From contig NZ_JNLQ01000001.1 in NCBI RefSeq assembly GCF_000703165.1, positions 62,001-126,000 on the forward strand: DNA of 64,000 nt, given 5' to 3'. The position numbers and the translations under genes were made by a program. How positions within the stretch are numbered: position 1 is the stretch's first letter; every line of letters begins with the position of its first letter. Positions 16,818 through 25,617 of this stretch are shown one piece after another. The notes under the pieces are model-generated. The model had not been told where the DNA came from and searched no databases. It saw only the letters and a list, made by a program, of their open reading frames with translations. This DNA is from Butyrivibrio sp. AE3004. GTDB taxonomy: Bacteria; Bacillota; Clostridia; Lachnospirales; Lachnospiraceae.

Positions 16818-16851
16818 TCAGATAAATAAACTCCTTGGATAATCTATCTTA
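16817..16851 (-). repeat. RIT right inverted repeat (35 bp)
   Basis: Exact reverse complement of 4694-4728. Its last ten bases (16842-16851, ATCTATCTTA) are also the host target copy. Confidence 0.9.
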
Positions 16852-17060
16852 CGTTTGTGCATGTCATCAAGCATTTCCTTCGTCTTGGTGAGTGTCCCTT
16901 CGTCCATGTTCTCCCAGACTTCCTGATCACCGGAATGACCAAAAAGACCTACACTGATAACAATGTTGCCTTCCAATGTAAGTCTCTTCTGTATATCCAT
17001 AAATTCATTTTTAAAACGTGTACTTCCGCATAAAGTAACAACCGGATATTTTCCAACCAT
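16842..17060 (-). pseudogene. 5' half of the split deoxyribosyltransferase-like gene
   Basis: The 73 host codons (MVGKYPVVTLCGSTRFKNEF, then KTKEMLDDMHKRKID) carry the typical VxLCGSxRF start of small nucleoside deoxyribosyltransferase-like proteins. After KRKID the frame runs seven codons into the RIT repeat (YPRSLFI) and stops at 16818. The C-terminal half is at 4532-4669. As it stands no complete enzyme can be made. Confidence 0.88.
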
Positions 17061-17063
17061 AAA

Positions 17064-17411
17064 TCACACCGCCTCTTCAAAATAATCTTCTACTATCTGT
17101 TCCAGCTGAGCTGATATTTCTGCAAATGGCAAATTAAGATCTAATGTCCCTACAGCTATCTTATTCCCACCCATCGAGAACTGATTAACCGGCTGAAATT
17201 CTTCACCTGTCTTTGCATATAACAGCATACCTGATACATTACCAGTTTGATCCTTATCCCAGTTTTTAACATAGGTAAAAATCTGATATAGGTTTGCATT
17301 TCTATACGACTGAACATCAAAATTAGACTGCATCTGCTGACCATAATACTTTGCATCTATGATCAGTACTCTTCCATCTTTGGACTTAAGGGTGATATCA
17401 GTAAGTATTTT
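17064..17411 (-). pseudogene. McrC-family restriction component, C-terminal remnant
   Basis: The frame reads DITLKSKDGRVLIIDAKYYG, then NANLYQIFTYVKNWDK, VSGMLLYAKTGEE and LDLNLPFAEI. This is the nuclease end of McrC (5-methylcytosine restriction), including the D...DAKYY motif of its PD-(D/E)xK site. The upstream two thirds are missing, with a stop at 17412. No mcrB is present. It lies immediately upstream of the split gene, so the operon was probably a defence-type locus. Confidence 0.8.
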
Positions 17412-17434
17412 TTACAAATAGGATTAAAACCTAC

Positions 17435-17467
17435 AAAAAAGGAAATCAATCATACTGATTGATCTCC
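17435..17467 (-). terminator. Terminator of the long sugar-transport run
   Basis: On the minus strand GGAGATCAATCA-GTA-TGATTGATTTCC is followed by TTTTTT. It lies 35 bases after the esterase stop. Confidence 0.8.
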
Positions 17468-17502
17468 CGTAAAAACTACAATGCTTTAATTCTCTCTCTT
17501 TC

Positions 17503-18255
17503 TCAATTTTTATCAAATAAATCAATGATATCCTTCATAGCCTGCCTACATCCTTCATGTGTAAAGCCATGTGCTTCTCCATTCAGAATGACCAGTTTTG
17601 CATCCATGTATTTTTCTTTCGCATTGCGAATTGCCTCCATTGGTACCAGCTCATCCTTATCGCCATATATGATAAGTAATGGATTTGTATACTTTCCAAT
17701 GTGATCAAATACATTATAATTTCTTATTGCTTCAAAATAACATTTACCAAGAGTCATATCCATAAGCTCCGTAACCTCTGGAATACCGTCAGCATCAGGA
17801 TAGTTTTTACGCCAATCATCCGGGATATTAAATGCCGGATAATATAAGGCTGCTGCATTTACCGCATTCTGCAATTCTTCCAAGGCGAGTGCGCTTACAA
17901 AACCGCCCTGGCTTCCGCCAAAAAGGAACAGCTTCTTCCCAGAGACTTTTTCATTGGAGGAAATATCCTTAAATACCGCCAGCAGATCATCTTTCTCGGT
18001 AAATACAGTCATTTCTGTCGTCTTAAGACCGATGCTTTTTGTTCTAACAGATCCACCACTAAAATCAAAAGCATACGCAAGATAACCGTTTTCGGCAAAT
18101 GTTGTACATTCATATTCAAAGTCATCGTGAATGCCATTATATCCATGACTTAGAATAACGGCACCCTTTATATCTTTATCTTTAGGGAAAAACCATTTGC
18201 CATAGATATTTCTTTCCCCATTATGAACAATATGTTCTTCTTTTATTATATCCAT
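17503..18255 (-). CDS. Alpha/beta-hydrolase (feruloyl/acetyl esterase-like)
   Basis: A 250-aa cytoplasmic hydrolase. Oxyanion motif LSHGYNGIHDD, nucleophile elbow GGSQGG near residue 115, acid DKDELVP near 198 and histidine NGEAHGF near 226 make a full triad. The layout is like cinnamoyl/feruloyl esterases that remove aromatic or acyl groups from plant sugars. It is the last gene of the transporter run, which suggests that imported oligosaccharides are de-esterified inside the cell. No signal peptide. Confidence 0.85.
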   Translation of the reverse strand: MDIIKEEHIVHNGERNIYGKWFFPKDKDIKGAVILSHGYNGIHDDFEYECTTFAENGYLAYAFDFSGGSVRTKSIGLKTTEMTVFTEKDDLLAVFKDISSNEKVSGKKLFLFGGSQGGFVSALALEELQNAVNAAALYYPAFNIPDDWRKNYPDADGIPEVTELMDMTLGKCYFEAIRNYNVFDHIGKYTNPLLIIYGDKDELVPMEAIRNAKEKYMDAKLVILNGEAHGFTHEGCRQAMKDIIDLFDKN

Positions 18256-18268
18256 TTTAATCCTCTGT

Positions 18269-18682
18269 TTATTCCCTATATATTCGTATCTCTATTTCTA
18301 TTTCAGATTTTCCATATATTTTTCCGATATACACATCCTCTTCCAGCCATTTAAGCAAAGGGCTGTCTGTAATAAACCTTGGCTTTGTAATAATCTCATT
18401 ATCTCCGTTTACAGATCCGTTGTTTTCCACAAAGATATTGCAAGTATCACCCTTTGCATCAATGCCTCTTATGATATATCTTGCTGAAAGGTTTTTTCTT
18501 CCTTCACCACTCACAATCTGAGTATCAACTCCTCCCGGCAATATTTCCCCATGGAAAAAATTCGAATCCATTCTTCCATGAAAAAGTATCATGCAAGCGC
18601 TTGCATGCCCACCTCTAACTTCATTGATTTCATCAAGCGTGACATCTATCTTAAAAAGGTAATTCTTTTCTACCATTTTCAT
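18269..18682 (-). CDS. DUF3237 family protein
   Basis: A 137-aa beta-barrel-type protein with the family pattern FFHGEILPGGVDTQ, SARYIIRGIDAKGD and a C-terminal LLKWLEEDVYIGK. Function of the family is unknown. ATG 18682 overlaps the permease stop (ATGA). Its coding region contains a perfect 18-bp palindrome (18590-18607). Together with the esterase it caps the transport operon. Confidence 0.75.
   Translation of the reverse strand: MKMVEKNYLFKIDVTLDEINEVRGGHASACMILFHGRMDSNFFHGEILPGGVDTQIVSGEGRKNLSARYIIRGIDAKGDTCNIFVENNGSVNGDNEIITKPRFITDSPLLKWLEEDVYIGKIYGKSEIEIEIRIYRE
18590..18607. promoter_or_regulatory. Perfect 18-bp palindrome, CcpA/LacI-operator-like
   Basis: CATGCAAGCGCTTGCATG matches the general form of catabolite-response and LacI-type operators (TG-N4-CG-N4-CA). 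It lies inside the DUF3237 coding region rather than at a promoter, so a roadblock role or chance are both possible. Confidence 0.35.
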
Positions 18683-19515
18683 CAACTCTTGACTGCACCC
18701 GCAGTCATTCCTTCAACAATGTATTTCTGTGCCAAAAAATATACTACCACTGTAGGTATCATAGCAAGTATAGCTCCAGCAAAGGCAACACTCACATTTG
18801 ATGAATACTCTCCAAAGAAAGTATATTGCATCATCGGAATGGTTCTTACTTCCTTCTTTTGGCATATTATCATGGACATGCCAAAATCATTCCAGGAGTT
18901 CAAGAAAGATAATACAAAAACTGTCATATTTATCGGTTTCAAAAGCGGAAATACAACTTTAAAGAACGTCTGATACTTATTACATCCGTCAAGCATTGCT
19001 GCTTCTTCGAGCGAAATAGGTATGCCTTTAACAAACCCTGCATAAAGAAACACCACATATCCAACATTCATTCCCACCTGCGTAAGCACAAGCCCCCAAA
19101 GAGTATTAAGTGCATGAATAGCATTAAGCTCTCTATATAATGGAAACATAAGAGTTTGAAATGGTATAAGAATAACAAATTGAAAAATATAGTAAAAAGC
19201 GTCGTAAAATTTGTTCTTTTTTCTTACTATAATATAGGCACATGTCGATGACACAACCATTACAGTAAATACCATGAACGCTGCGACTATAATGCTGTTT
19301 CTAAATGCTGTAAAGTAGTTAGGAACTTGGATAGCCTCTAAAAAATTCTTTAAATATATCGATGTAGGGAATGCGAGCTTCGTTCTGGCAAACTCAGTTC
19401 TTGACTTAAAAGCATAACAAAAAGCCACATAAAACGGTGCCAATATGGTTATCGAGATAATGGTCAGAACCAGACCTCTCATCATATCCATCCCAAATCT
19501 GTTATTTTTCGTCAT
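18682..19515 (-). CDS. Carbohydrate ABC transporter permease (MalG type)
   Basis: A 277-aa inner permease with six membrane segments. The coupling-helix motif EEAAMLDGCNKYQTFFKVVF near residue 190 is the EAA loop that docks to the ATPase. It ends with the usual MalG-like tail (YIVEGMTAGAVKS). Start overlaps the first permease by four bases. No ATPase gene is nearby; such transporters in Firmicutes commonly share an MsmK-like ATPase encoded elsewhere. Confidence 0.92.
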   Translation of the reverse strand: MTKNNRFGMDMMRGLVLTIISITILAPFYVAFCYAFKSRTEFARTKLAFPTSIYLKNFLEAIQVPNYFTAFRNSIIVAAFMVFTVMVVSSTCAYIIVRKKNKFYDAFYYIFQFVILIPFQTLMFPLYRELNAIHALNTLWGLVLTQVGMNVGYVVFLYAGFVKGIPISLEEAAMLDGCNKYQTFFKVVFPLLKPINMTVFVLSFLNSWNDFGMSMIICQKKEVRTIPMMQYTFFGEYSSNVSVAFAGAILAMIPTVVVYFLAQKYIVEGMTAGAVKS

Positions 19516-20468
19516 AGATCAATTTCCCTCTTTCTTAGCTGCTTTGTTATAACTGTTGATATCACAATACAGACTACTAAATAGATCATTGCAACCGTCT
19601 GACCATAACCCACTTTGTTGTATGGGAATAAGTATTTGTAAATATAATATGTCATTGTTGTTGATGCATCACCAGGTCCACCACTGGTTGCAACCGTGGC
19701 ATAATCAAACATTCTAAGCCCTCCGGCAAGCCATAGTGGTATGCAATATGTAAATGCAGGTGCCAGAAATGGTATGGTAACGTTTTTGAATCTTTCCCAG
19801 GCATTAGCCCCATCAACAACTGCTGCTTCCATAACATCTGAAGGAATTCCCTTTAGTCCGGCAAGGTATACCATCATAGCAAGTCCTGATTCCTTCCAGA
19901 TACACATTCCACACAATCCAAGCATTACATATTTTTTGCTTACTAACGGATTTTCAAGTCCTATAAATGAAAAGAAGTCATTATATACATACATCCACAT
20001 TTGTGATACAAGAACAAGACTTATAACAAGGGGGATAAATATAATACTCTTAAAGATGTTCAATCCTTTGAGCTCTTTGTTAACTAAAAGTGCAAGCCCC
20101 AGTCCTATAAGGTTAACGCACACAACCGTTATAACTGTGAAAATGGCTGTGTTTTTTATTGGAACCAAAAGGTCTTTATCATGAAAGACTGTATTAAAAT
20201 TTTTAAATCCTACATACTCTTTAACCGGTGAGATCCCATCCCAACTTGTGAAAGTAAACTGTACTCCAAGTACTAAAGGAATCAGAATGACAAATAATAG
20301 AACCAAAAATGCTGGCATTAAAAAGGACAGATCCACTAATTCACTTTTTATATCCATCTTTTTATTGCCATGTCTTTTTGCTCTTAACGAGCTTTCATCC
20401 TTTTTTTGCGCAAAAAGCACCCTGGCAACGCCATCTATAGGTCCTGCCTTAATACGTTCAACATCCAT
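19512..20468 (-). CDS. Carbohydrate ABC transporter permease (MalF type)
   Basis: A 318-aa permease with six membrane segments and EAA motif MEAAVVDGANAWERFKNVTI near residue 220. The first 45 residues form a charged cytoplasmic extension longer than usual (QKKDESSLRAKRHGNKKMD). ATG 20468 has AGGAG nine bases upstream. Pairs with the MalG-type permease downstream. Confidence 0.92.
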   Translation of the reverse strand: MDVERIKAGPIDGVARVLFAQKKDESSLRAKRHGNKKMDIKSELVDLSFLMPAFLVLLFVILIPLVLGVQFTFTSWDGISPVKEYVGFKNFNTVFHDKDLLVPIKNTAIFTVITVVCVNLIGLGLALLVNKELKGLNIFKSIIFIPLVISLVLVSQMWMYVYNDFFSFIGLENPLVSKKYVMLGLCGMCIWKESGLAMMVYLAGLKGIPSDVMEAAVVDGANAWERFKNVTIPFLAPAFTYCIPLWLAGGLRMFDYATVATSGGPGDASTTMTYYIYKYLFPYNKVGYGQTVAMIYLVVCIVISTVITKQLRKREIDL

Positions 20469-20525
20469 TATTGTTATCTCCTAATATTAGGAGCAGCTAA
20501 GAATTTTAGCTGCTCCAACAGGTCA

Positions 20526-21866
20526 TCATTTATTAGCTGCGGAAAACTTATTATCGAGAGTTTCACAGAACTGTTCATTAGTCATATCCGGAGTTACTGC
20601 AAACTCGAGAAGTGTCTCACCCCATGATGAGAAGTGCTGGCCTGAGAATATTGTTCCTGCAGTATAGTTACAAACTTTACCGCTAGAAATGATGTCTGCG
20701 CAATCTTTCATTGCATCAGGAACATCTGTCATCTGAACATCATTAAGAATCGTTATTTCCTGGGTTGTCGCACACCATTTAGCATTTGTCTCTGGTCTGG
20801 TCATATATTCAAAGAAAGCTTCAGCTATATCATGATTTGGAGAATCCTTAACCATCATCCAGCAATCGCCAGCCGATATCGGTATCAGATTATCTGCTGC
20901 GTTGTCTTCAGAAGGATACATAAATGCACCATAATTTCCATCAGGATTATAGTTCATAACTGCACCAATTCCCCAGGTTCCAATGATAAGCATTCCTGCC
21001 TCACCATTAGCGAACATCTGCTCTGCACGATCGGTGTTGATTGATCTCTGGTCTTCGTTTTGATATTCCATGATCTCTCGCCATTGTGTAAGTGACTTTG
21101 CAAGTTCAGGGTAGTCTGACGCTGACTTGCTTCCAGCGAGCATCTCATCTTCAAACTGAGCCATTTTTGAGTATGGTGCCCCATAGAATATTGTATAGAA
21201 ATTAGCACCTACTGATATTCCGTCCTGATAACCTGCAGTACATCCAACATACCCAGCATCTTCAAGCTTTTTACAACAATCGATAAACTCTGAATAGGTA
21301 GTAGGTACTTCAAGTCCAACCTCATTGAAAATATCTTTGTTGTAAAGAACGGCATTCGCAAGTACATCGAGAGGTATTCCATATACCTTTCCATCAATTT
21401 CTACATTTTGAAGTGTGTTCTGCTGTACACGGCTTACGAATTCTTTACCAGTAAGATCTTCAATATTTCCTGCAGTTACAAACGTAGAATATGTCTTGGG
21501 CCCACCGAATACAACGTCAGGAACATCTCCAGTAGAAAACTTAAGCTTTAAAACATCCTGATAGTTTTCCAGCGTTGTAGATTCAAGGTTCACATTAACT
21601 CCAGGGTTCTCTGCTTCGAAGCCGGTCACCATTTCATCAAGAGCTGCAATCTTCTGAGGTTCAGACAGATAATGAACTATGTTTAATTCTCCAGACAATT
21701 CGCCACTTTGCGGAGCCTCAGCAGTTGCTGTCTGTGTATCTGCCACTTCAGTCACAGCCGTTCCTGCACCTTGATCAGTTGTATCAACAGGCGTGCTCCC
21801 ACATCCTGCCAAAAGCATACTGCCCATTACTGTACTAAGCATTAAACTTAACAATCGTCTTTTCAT
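20526..21866 (-). CDS. Sugar-binding lipoprotein of the ABC transporter
   Basis: A 446-aa family 1 solute-binding protein. Signal peptide with lipobox LLAGC (Cys22), then a Thr/Glu-rich tether, then the mature fold beginning SGELNIVHYLSEPQKIAALD. Typical blocks such as YGIPLDVLANAVLYNKDIF and MLIIGTWGIGA are present. It captures an oligosaccharide outside the cell and hands it to the two permeases. A 130-bp gap separates it from the regulator genes. Confidence 0.92.
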   Translation of the reverse strand: MKRRLLSLMLSTVMGSMLLAGCGSTPVDTTDQGAGTAVTEVADTQTATAEAPQSGELSGELNIVHYLSEPQKIAALDEMVTGFEAENPGVNVNLESTTLENYQDVLKLKFSTGDVPDVVFGGPKTYSTFVTAGNIEDLTGKEFVSRVQQNTLQNVEIDGKVYGIPLDVLANAVLYNKDIFNEVGLEVPTTYSEFIDCCKKLEDAGYVGCTAGYQDGISVGANFYTIFYGAPYSKMAQFEDEMLAGSKSASDYPELAKSLTQWREIMEYQNEDQRSINTDRAEQMFANGEAGMLIIGTWGIGAVMNYNPDGNYGAFMYPSEDNAADNLIPISAGDCWMMVKDSPNHDIAEAFFEYMTRPETNAKWCATTQEITILNDVQMTDVPDAMKDCADIISSGKVCNYTAGTIFSGQHFSSWGETLLEFAVTPDMTNEQFCETLDNKFSAANK

Positions 21867-21996
21867 CTTTGTTACCCTCCCGTGTAATTTTTGTTTACAC
21901 TCCTATTAAACAATTGCTTGAACATAAAAAAAATGCCACAAAAATTACATTTTCTAGGAAGAAAACAATAGTTTTTTCAACATTTTATATCAGTTT

Positions 21997-23571
21997 TTAA
22001 ACATACTCCTTAGGAGATACCCCTGTATATTTTTTAAATGTCTGATAAAAATATGCGTAGTTACTGTAACCAACCATCTCTGCTATCTCATATACTTTAT
22101 ATTGCCCGCTTTTTAATAATTTTACTGCTTCCTGAGTTCTGATCTTATTAAGACAAGTCACGAATGTCTCACCGGTTTCTTTCTTTAATATCCGACTTAC
22201 ATGTGTACCTGTAATTCCTATATGTTCAGACACATCCTCAAGAGTTATGTCTTCAACATAGTGCGAATGTAGGAAATCCAGAATACTACGGGCTTGTGGA
22301 GAAATAGTCTGAGCATTGGATAATTGCTTTTCTATAGTTTCAGCAAACTCTCTCATCCAGTCAAACGTGTCGCTTATACTTTCCTTTTGAGACAGCTCTT
22401 TAATGCATGCCTGTACATCCACAAATCCATCACTATTAACGGTTTTTTCATTCACAGCATAGCACATGAGCATAACTGCCTGTATCAAGTTATTTTTCAT
22501 ATAAGCCACATCATATGTATCGTCAGCCTTGAACTGATCTAATAATTCGTCCATCTTTTTGCTGATCTCACCATCTGATTCTTTACATGAATCATATAGT
22601 TCATGTAATGCCTTCATCTTGAAATAATCAGAATTGTTGCTTTTACTCTGAAGGCTTGCATAATGGACTATGGTCCTGTTTTCCAGGAAAAACCTCCCAT
22701 TCTTTGCAAATATACATTGATCAAACAATGCCGTAATATCATCAAAACTTGATGATGCCTGGCTTAAAGTAATATAAACCTGATATCCCCGCTCTTTATT
22801 CTTATGGAGGATATCGTTTGCTATGCCTATAGCCTGTACATTATACTCTTTGGAAAATCTTGCCATTTTAAAGGAAAGCAGTAATAAATATCCTTCTTTT
22901 CTCCATGTTCCTTTTACAACAGAGCTAATACTTGCTTCAATCTCTTTTTGTGATTCTATAAAGCCTTGAAGCCATTCTTTGTCTTGAACGTTCTCCGGAG
23001 AAACCAGAACGAGCGCATAATCATGAATTCCATATTTTTCTTTGCATATCCTAAACAATCTCTCAGTTGGCTCTTTAAGGCCATTGATAGCGTCATGAAA
23101 CAGTTTTTCCTCTATCTCTTCCTCTGTTTCTTTAAGTCTTGCCTTATATTTTTCTAATTCCTGATCAATCTGGTCATGATCTTCCCTTCCTGTCTTTTCC
23201 TTCAATTGATTGACTGCTTTATGCAGTACCTGCATTAACTCAAAATCATCAACCGGTTTTAAAAGATAATCCCATACTCCATATTGCATGCCTTTTCTCA
23301 TGTAATCAAAATCATCATACGCAGTTACCATGATAAAAAGTGGTTTCCTATCGAATCCTGACAACCGTTCTACAATGTCCATTCCACTCTTCCCTGGCAT
23401 TTTAATATCAAGCAAAGCTATATCAGGAACGAACTCATCTATCATTTCATTTGCACTATCACCGTCAGAAGCCTCTGCCACAAGTTCACAGCCTAATTCA
23501 TCCCATTTGATAGATTGTTTAAGTGCTGTCCTTGCCAGTTCGTTATCATCTGCAATAAGTATCTTATACAT
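21997..23571 (-). CDS. YesN-type response regulator with AraC DNA-binding domain
   Basis: A 524-aa regulator. Receiver domain 1-125 with the acidic pair DD, phosphorylation site Asp55 (IALLDIKMPGKSG) and LLKP lysine; a long middle region with coiled-coil; and two AraC-type helix-turn-helices at 425-524 (EDITLEDVSEHIGITGTHVS and YEIAEMVGYSNYAYFYQTFK). It overlaps the kinase gene by eight bases. It probably activates the sugar-transport operon downstream. Confidence 0.92.
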   Translation of the reverse strand: MYKILIADDNELARTALKQSIKWDELGCELVAEASDGDSANEMIDEFVPDIALLDIKMPGKSGMDIVERLSGFDRKPLFIMVTAYDDFDYMRKGMQYGVWDYLLKPVDDFELMQVLHKAVNQLKEKTGREDHDQIDQELEKYKARLKETEEEIEEKLFHDAINGLKEPTERLFRICKEKYGIHDYALVLVSPENVQDKEWLQGFIESQKEIEASISSVVKGTWRKEGYLLLLSFKMARFSKEYNVQAIGIANDILHKNKERGYQVYITLSQASSSFDDITALFDQCIFAKNGRFFLENRTIVHYASLQSKSNNSDYFKMKALHELYDSCKESDGEISKKMDELLDQFKADDTYDVAYMKNNLIQAVMLMCYAVNEKTVNSDGFVDVQACIKELSQKESISDTFDWMREFAETIEKQLSNAQTISPQARSILDFLHSHYVEDITLEDVSEHIGITGTHVSRILKKETGETFVTCLNKIRTQEAVKLLKSGQYKVYEIAEMVGYSNYAYFYQTFKKYTGVSPKEYV

Positions 23572-25252
23572 TTGCTTCTCCCAAAGGTATTTCTATTTTT
23601 ATTGTAGTACCAATTTCAGGTACTGAATCTATACTGATCACCGCATCAAAACCATACATATACTTAAGACGCTTTTTAATTGAACCGATTCCAATATGCT
23701 TCCTACCCTCTGCAGGATTAACAGTTTCGACTTCACTGTTTATAGCTTTATCTACTTCATCTTGAAACATACCACAACCATTATCAGAGACCTCAATGAT
23801 CAACTTTTCCTTAGCCTCAGCATGTATTGCAATCATCGCATCTTCCTTTTTATCCTTGAAGCCATGAACTATACTGTTTTCTACAATTGGCTGCAGTATA
23901 AGCTTAGGAACTTCCATCATAAGAGTATTTTCATCACAGTCTATTTCCCAATCAACCTTGCCACCAGTAACCAGCTTTTCAAGCTTTAAGTACTGGTTTA
24001 TGTAATCTATCTCTGACTTGAGTGTTACGGTTCCATCTGTATCAGTAAGACTTACTCTTAGTATTTTTGATAGAGCGCCGATAGTGTCAACTATTTCCTG
24101 TTGTCCATTTAGCTTTGCCATAGCACTCATAGACTCTAATGTATTATAAAGGAAATGCGGGTTTAGCTGGGTAACCAGAGAATGGTACTCTGCTCTTTCT
24201 TTTTGCACCTGTTTCTCAGTAACCTCTGCGACAGTATCTTTTAGTCTTTGATTTAAATCATTAAATGTTTGTACAAGGTACTCCGTTTCATCCCCGGTGA
24301 TGGGGTTTATCTCTTCAACGTCTTCTCCGTTCTCTAAGCGCTTCATTCCTGCAATTAGTGTTCTTATATTTGTTGTTATATTATCAGCTACTTTAGACGC
24401 AATAACGACACTAAAAACTAGCAATACAACCTCAAACAATGTAATGATTGCAAGCAGATGATTTAAATTGGCAAGAGATTCATCACGTTCCACCAATCCG
24501 GTAAGATTCCACCTTTTTTTTGAAATAGGTGCATTCATAGTAATATACTTTTTTTGCACAGCTTTGTTGTCTGCGGGATCCTTAATCGAGTCGGTTGCAT
24601 AGAGTATGACATCATTCTCATCCCTTACAATAAACGGCATGAAGTCACTCTTACACAGCGTTTCGAAATATTTGTCATCTATTTCAAGACAAAGAAAAGC
24701 TTGCTTCTGTAATGAGTCTACATCGATTACATTTTTAATCAAAAATATGCTGTCTGGTCTATCACTAAACCTTCTCCACAGCATAGTTCCGCGATTCTGA
24801 GTAGGCAGGCTCTTTATCTCATCAATTCCCTTCCACACCATAAGGTCTTTATATGCCTCGTAGGTTTCATTTCCTCCGCTCCAAAAAGCAATAGTTCCGT
24901 CTGTCCTTTCTACATAACAAGTCTTCACATCTATATCATTGCTGCCAACAAGCGCAGTAAAGGCTTTGATCTCAACGTTGCTATTGATAAGCCCGTCTTT
25001 TACCTTATTAGGATAAAACAATGCGGTATCGTTAATTTTATAAGTTATATTTTCTTCCATCTGAAGAATATTCTTAGATATGTTGACTGCCATATTGTCT
25101 ATTGCCTGCTGACCATAATCGCCAATTTTATTCTCGATATCCTTTTTGTATATAAAATAAACGATGGTATCCACAAAAAGTGTGGTTATCAGAACAATAA
25201 GATAGACTGAAAGAAAGAATTTATTTTTTATAGTCTTTTTGTTGTTTCGCAA
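23564..25252 (-). CDS. YesM-type sensor histidine kinase
   Basis: A 562-aa membrane kinase: membrane segment about 14-35, extracellular dCACHE-like sensor to about 270, second membrane segment about 275-297, HAMP, then the His_kinase block QLNPHFLYNTLESMSAMAKL with the phospho-accepting His, and ATPase motifs ILQPIVENSIVHG and VSDNGCGM. A stop two codons upstream excludes earlier starts, so TTG at 25252 with GGTGA nearby is the best start. Senses an extracellular sugar signal for the paired regulator. Confidence 0.9.
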   Translation of the reverse strand: MRNNKKTIKNKFFLSVYLIVLITTLFVDTIVYFIYKKDIENKIGDYGQQAIDNMAVNISKNILQMEENITYKINDTALFYPNKVKDGLINSNVEIKAFTALVGSNDIDVKTCYVERTDGTIAFWSGGNETYEAYKDLMVWKGIDEIKSLPTQNRGTMLWRRFSDRPDSIFLIKNVIDVDSLQKQAFLCLEIDDKYFETLCKSDFMPFIVRDENDVILYATDSIKDPADNKAVQKKYITMNAPISKKRWNLTGLVERDESLANLNHLLAIITLFEVVLLVFSVVIASKVADNITTNIRTLIAGMKRLENGEDVEEINPITGDETEYLVQTFNDLNQRLKDTVAEVTEKQVQKERAEYHSLVTQLNPHFLYNTLESMSAMAKLNGQQEIVDTIGALSKILRVSLTDTDGTVTLKSEIDYINQYLKLEKLVTGGKVDWEIDCDENTLMMEVPKLILQPIVENSIVHGFKDKKEDAMIAIHAEAKEKLIIEVSDNGCGMFQDEVDKAINSEVETVNPAEGRKHIGIGSIKKRLKYMYGFDAVISIDSVPEIGTTIKIEIPLGEANV

Positions 25253-25281
25253 TTGTATTCACCATCTTTTCATACTTAGTT

Positions 25282-25587
25282 TCATTGGTCTAATACCTCT
25301 GCAACTGCTTTTCCAAGCTCGCTTTTTATTCGTTCAAGCTCACTGTTTATCTCATTCATTCTGTCCGCATCCTTGTTAAATACATAGAATTCAGATAGCC
25401 CTTCCCTCGGAGGGTACAATGATCTATAACAAGACTTTATGCAGTCAACTTTGTCTTCCTCTAATGCATCCGACTCCAGATATTCAATCGCTCCCTGAAG
25501 GGATTTATATTGAGGCGTTATCCTGCTGTCGCCGTAGTTTTTAAAGAACTGTAAGAGTTCCTTAAATAATCCAAGTACTTTTTCCAT
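25282..25587 (-). CDS. Hypothetical 101-aa helical protein
   Basis: Predicted mostly helical and charged, with a C-terminal coiled-coil-like stretch (ADRMNEINSELERIKSELGK). No family recognised. It sits 30 bases upstream of the kinase and 30 bases after the IGGADGPT gene, in the same direction, so it may be cotranscribed with both. Confidence 0.6.
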   Translation of the reverse strand: MEKVLGLFKELLQFFKNYGDSRITPQYKSLQGAIEYLESDALEEDKVDCIKSCYRSLYPPREGLSEFYVFNKDADRMNEINSELERIKSELGKAVAEVLDQ

Positions 25588-25617
25588 CTCTCTCCTTATG
25601 GTTATCCATCTTATCGT

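Larger units (their letters stand above)
4680..16841 (+). mobile_element. RIT (Recombinase in Trio) element carrying a secondary insertion
   Basis: The element interrupts a host gene, has 35-bp perfect inverted repeats near both ends, a 10-bp target duplication, and three overlapping tyrosine recombinase genes at its right end. Without the inner 8.6-kb segment (4810-13407 plus one copy of CACCAAACT) it would be about 3.55 kb, which fits the size known for RIT elements. The left end has 14 extra bases (4680-4693) between the host duplication and the inverted repeat. Confidence 0.85.

Noticed and set aside
4680..16841. The 12-kb segment considered as an inversion rather than an insertion
   Set aside because: The host gene halves lie in the same orientation and join in frame after removal, with a direct target repeat, which fits insertion.
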